Assembly (NCBI GenBank): GCA_023386115.1
Contig: JAEWKL010000460.1
Coordinates: forward strand, 1-8,218
DNA: 8,218 nucleotides
Source: Pseudomonadota bacterium
GTDB lineage: Bacteria; Pseudomonadota; Alphaproteobacteria; Rhizobiales; Beijerinckiaceae
Direction: 5' to 3'
Part shown: in pieces, positions 6,575 through 8,218 of the stretch
Layout of the letters: each line of letters opens with the position of its first letter
Position numbering within the stretch: the stretch's first letter is position 1
Translations under genes and position numbers: made by a program
Notes under the pieces: model-generated
Told to the model about the DNA's origin: nothing
Databases searched by the model: none
The model's input: only the letters and a program-made list of their open reading frames with translations

Positions 6575-6591
6575 CATAACCACCAGTTATG
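6575..6591. promoter_or_regulatory. Probable LysR-box operator before the transporter operon
   Basis: CATAAC (6575-6580) and GTTATG (6586-6591) are exact inverted repeats around CACCA. The dyad contains T-N11-A (T6577 and A6589), the classic LysR-type regulator site. It overlaps the stop codon of the LysR gene (6587-6589) and lies 92 nt before the ATPase start, a usual distance for an activator site. It is also an AT-rich spot in GC-rich DNA. Binding by the adjacent regulator is inferred. I could not assign a convincing -35/-10 pair in the remaining 92 nt. Confidence 0.6.
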
Positions 6592-7537
6592 AGGTCTCGA
6601 AGCAGGCCCGCATCAGACCGAGCTCCGGATAGAGCCGGTCGACCCGCGCGACGTCGGCCTGCATCTCGGCGACGAGCCAGTCGCGCACGGCAGCGACGGA
6701 GCGGCGCAGGGGCCGCGAGCGCAGGTGGATGAGCTGGCACATCCGCGCCGTGCGGGTGAGGCGGCCGGCGGCCGGCACGAGGTCGCCGGTGGCGAGCCAG
6801 TGCGAGACCACGCTCATCCAGCCGAGCGCGACGCCCTGGCCGAGAAGGGCGGCCTGCAGCACCACCGCATAATCGGAGAAGTTGAGGGAGGCGCGCGAGC
6901 TGTTCCAGTCCGGCCCGGGATCGACCCCGCCGGTCCACATCGGCGAGGTGGCCGTGAGGTTGACGAAGGTGGTCCGGCTCTCGGGGTCGGCCTGCCGGCC
7001 GGCGCGATAGGCCGGACTGCAGACCGGCAGCATCACCTCGTTCATCAGGAACAGCGCCTCGTGGTCGAGGTCCGGCCCCTCGACGAAGCGCATCCCGAGA
7101 TCGACGTCGTCGACCGGGCCGGCGAGGGCCCCCGGGATGAGCTGGAAGCGGAAATCGACCGACGGAAACGCCTCCTGCAGGGTGTTGATGCGCGGCATCA
7201 GCCAGTGGGTGGTGAAGGCCGAGGACAGGGAGAGCGTGACCGTGTCGATGCCGGTGCGGCGGATGTCGATTTCGCGCAAGGCCGCCTCGATGCCCCGGAA
7301 CCCGTCGGCCACCCGCCGGTACAGGATCGCCCCGTCCTCGGTCAGCGCGATGCCCTCGCTGGTGCGGTCGAGCAGGCGCACGCCGAGATGCCGCTCGAGC
7401 TGCGCCATGGCTTTGCTGATAGCGGGCTGGGTCACGTTCAGCTCGGCCGCGGCCCGGGTGAAGCTGGTGTTGCGCGCCACCGCCTCGAACACGAACAGGG
7501 CGTGGTTGGAAGGCAGCATGCGGCGGAGCGGGTTCAT
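6587..7537 (-). CDS. LysR-family transcriptional regulator, GcvA-like (316 aa)
   Basis: A DNA-binding regulator that senses a small-molecule ligand. The N-terminal winged helix-turn-helix is at about 10-67: FEAVARNTSFTRAAAELNVT (17-36), then QPAISKAMAQLERHLG (37-52) as the recognition helix region and LLDRTSEGIALTEDG (55-69). A linker helix follows to ~95 and the two-lobed effector domain spans ~97-300. Length (316 aa) is typical. The first strong methionine after the GC-rich leader is at 7537, with a weak GAGA just upstream. A later ATG at residue 7 has no better ribosome-binding site. It is divergent from the decarboxylase gene and upstream of, and parallel to, the transporter operon, so either or both could be its target. 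The dyad at 6575-6591 favours the transporter. The wording HALFVFEAVARNTSFTRAA resembles GcvA-type regulators of amine and amino-acid genes. Confidence 0.92.
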   Translation of the reverse strand: MNPLRRMLPSNHALFVFEAVARNTSFTRAAAELNVTQPAISKAMAQLERHLGVRLLDRTSEGIALTEDGAILYRRVADGFRGIEAALREIDIRRTGIDTVTLSLSSAFTTHWLMPRINTLQEAFPSVDFRFQLIPGALAGPVDDVDLGMRFVEGPDLDHEALFLMNEVMLPVCSPAYRAGRQADPESRTTFVNLTATSPMWTGGVDPGPDWNSSRASLNFSDYAVVLQAALLGQGVALGWMSVVSHWLATGDLVPAAGRLTRTARMCQLIHLRSRPLRRSVAAVRDWLVAEMQADVARVDRLYPELGLMRACFETS

Positions 7538-7711
7538 GATCTCGGTTCTCGTCGCATCTCGTCGTCTCATCCCGAAGCGGGGCCGGTCACCCGCATCGCC
7601 GCGGACGGCACCATCCTGGTCGCGGCCGACCGATTTCGCGGCCGGCCCCGGTCGATCTCCGTCCGGTTGCCTGATACCGTTCCGGGAAACAGACGCATCA
7701 GGGAGGTCACG
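7538..7711. promoter_or_regulatory. Divergent intergenic region between LysR and decarboxylase-like genes
   Basis: These 174 bases must hold the promoters for both divergent genes, but no clear -35/-10 pair is visible. Structures seen: a direct repeat TCTCGTCG at 7547-7554 and 7557-7564, 10 bp apart; a CGACCG/CGGTCG inverted pair at 7627-7632 and 7649-7654; and CCTGAT/ATCAGG at 7670-7675 and 7697-7702, the second arm touching the ribosome-binding site of the decarboxylase-like gene. No ATAAC/GTTAT half-site like that at 6575-6591 occurs here. All the short pairs could be chance in GC-rich DNA. Confidence 0.4.
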
Positions 7712-8107
7712 ATGGCGGAGAGCGAGCAGTTCGAGAAGGGACTCGAGGTCCGCCGCGCGGTGCTCGGGGCGGACTACGTCGACGGCAGCCTCGCCAAGGC
7801 CGACGACTTCATGATGGCGTTCCAGCGGATCACCACGGAGTGGTGCTGGGGCTACGCCTGGACGCGGGACGGGCTCGACCGCAAGACGCGCTCGATGCTC
7901 AACCTCGCGATGCTGACGGCGCTGTCGAAACCCGCGGAACTCAAGCTGCACGTCAAGGGGGCGCTGGCCAACGGCGTGAGCGTCGAGGAGATCAAGGAGA
8001 TCCTGCTTCACGCCACCGTCTATTGCGGCATCCCGTCCGGCCTCGAAGCCTTCAAGGCCGCGCACGAGGTCCTCAAGGCCGAGGGCGCCCTCTCCGACAA
8101 GACGTGA
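7712..8107 (+). CDS. Carboxymuconolactone decarboxylase-family protein, PcaC-like (131 aa)
   Basis: A small all-helical protein of the CMD family. The founding member, 4-carboxymuconolactone decarboxylase (PcaC), acts in the protocatechuate branch of the beta-ketoadipate pathway, but many relatives have other or unknown roles. Family blocks appear in order: TEWCWGYAWTRDGLDRKTRS (42-61), LNLAMLTAL (63-71), ELKLHVKGALANGVS (76-90), EEIKEILLHATVYCGIPSG (92-110). H80, H100 and C105 lie at conserved positions, and YCGIP matches PcaC more than AhpD, whose CxxC is absent. Length (131 aa) is that of a stand-alone PcaC. GGGAGG (7701-7706), 5 nt before ATG at 7712, fixes the start. No other protocatechuate genes are in view, so a role in aromatic degradation is unproven. 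The next gene follows after 43 nt with no terminator, suggesting one operon. Confidence 0.9.
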   Translation: MAESEQFEKGLEVRRAVLGADYVDGSLAKADDFMMAFQRITTEWCWGYAWTRDGLDRKTRSMLNLAMLTALSKPAELKLHVKGALANGVSVEEIKEILLHATVYCGIPSGLEAFKAAHEVLKAEGALSDKT

Positions 8108-8150
8108 CCCGCTGCGCAGCGAGGGCAAGACCGGATCGGATGAAGACATC

Positions 8151-8218
8151 ATGAGCCTCGACCCGTCATCCGCGCGCATCGCCTTCCTGGGCCTCGGCAA
8201 GATGGGGCTGCCGATGGC
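8151..8218 (+). CDS. NAD(P)-dependent 3-hydroxyisobutyrate dehydrogenase-type oxidoreductase, N-terminus (partial)
   Basis: The last 68 bases encode MSLDPSSARIAFLGLGKMGL followed by PMA and run off the window. IAFLGLGKMGLPMA is the nucleotide-binding signature of the beta-hydroxyacid dehydrogenase family (GxGxMGxxM), which includes 3-hydroxyisobutyrate dehydrogenase, tartronate semialdehyde reductase and related imine reductases. Which member it is cannot be told from 23 residues. The start at 8151 is the ATG giving the usual short lead before the first strand. Its ribosome-binding site is weak (GGATGAAG about 5 nt upstream). It probably forms an operon with the decarboxylase-like gene 43 nt upstream. 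Confidence 0.85.
   Translation, partial: MSLDPSSARIAFLGLGKMGLPM

Noticed and set aside
7538..8200. Open extension of the LysR frame to 537 residues
   Set aside because: It is antisense to the decarboxylase-like gene, which has a good ribosome-binding site and clear family motifs. The LysR homology begins at the methionine at 7537.

Overview
The window is very GC-rich and looks like the chromosome of an alphaproteobacterium, most likely Methylobacterium or a close relative. That placement rests on the 23S tail and 5S sequences, the strong GC bias (many long spurious open frames on both strands) and the gene families present. It is recognition by eye, not a database result.

Layout. (1) Positions 1-333, + strand: the distal end of a ribosomal RNA operon. 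It holds the last ~31 nt of 23S rRNA, a spacer with two hairpins, a 5S rRNA with an extended precursor stem, and a 17-bp perfect hairpin that probably ends the operon. (2) Positions 423-6482, - strand: six closely packed genes read leftward towards the rRNA operon. In transcription order they are an ABC-transporter ATPase (PotA-like), a HAD-superfamily hydrolase, an FAD-dependent amine/amino-acid oxidoreductase (DAO/PuuB/OrdL type), a periplasmic solute-binding protein (PotD/PotF type) and two membrane permeases (PotB- and PotC-like). (3) Positions 6587-7537, - strand: a LysR-type regulator just upstream of that operon and in the same direction. (4) Positions 7712-8218, + strand, divergent from the regulator: a 4-carboxymuconolactone decarboxylase-family protein, then the first residues of a 3-hydroxyisobutyrate dehydrogenase-type NAD(P) enzyme cut by the window end.

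How it works together (inference). The six-gene operon is a complete importer of the polyamine/opine/aminophosphonate class, with two catabolic enzymes inserted between its ATPase and binding-protein genes. The simplest reading is uptake of a small amine or amino compound, flavin-dependent oxidation in the cytoplasm, and a hydrolytic step by the HAD protein. The LysR protein probably controls it: a perfect CATAAC-N5-GTTATG dyad (T-N11-A, the LysR-box form) overlaps the regulator's stop codon and lies ~90 bp before the ATPase start. A GC-rich stem-loop between the binding-protein and permease genes may help keep the binding protein more abundant than the permeases. The substrate cannot be read from the sequence. 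I see no mobile elements, CRISPR arrays or phage genes. No gene-free stretch exceeds 300 bases; the longest are ~175 nt between the regulator and the decarboxylase gene and ~165 nt between the 5S gene and the last permease.
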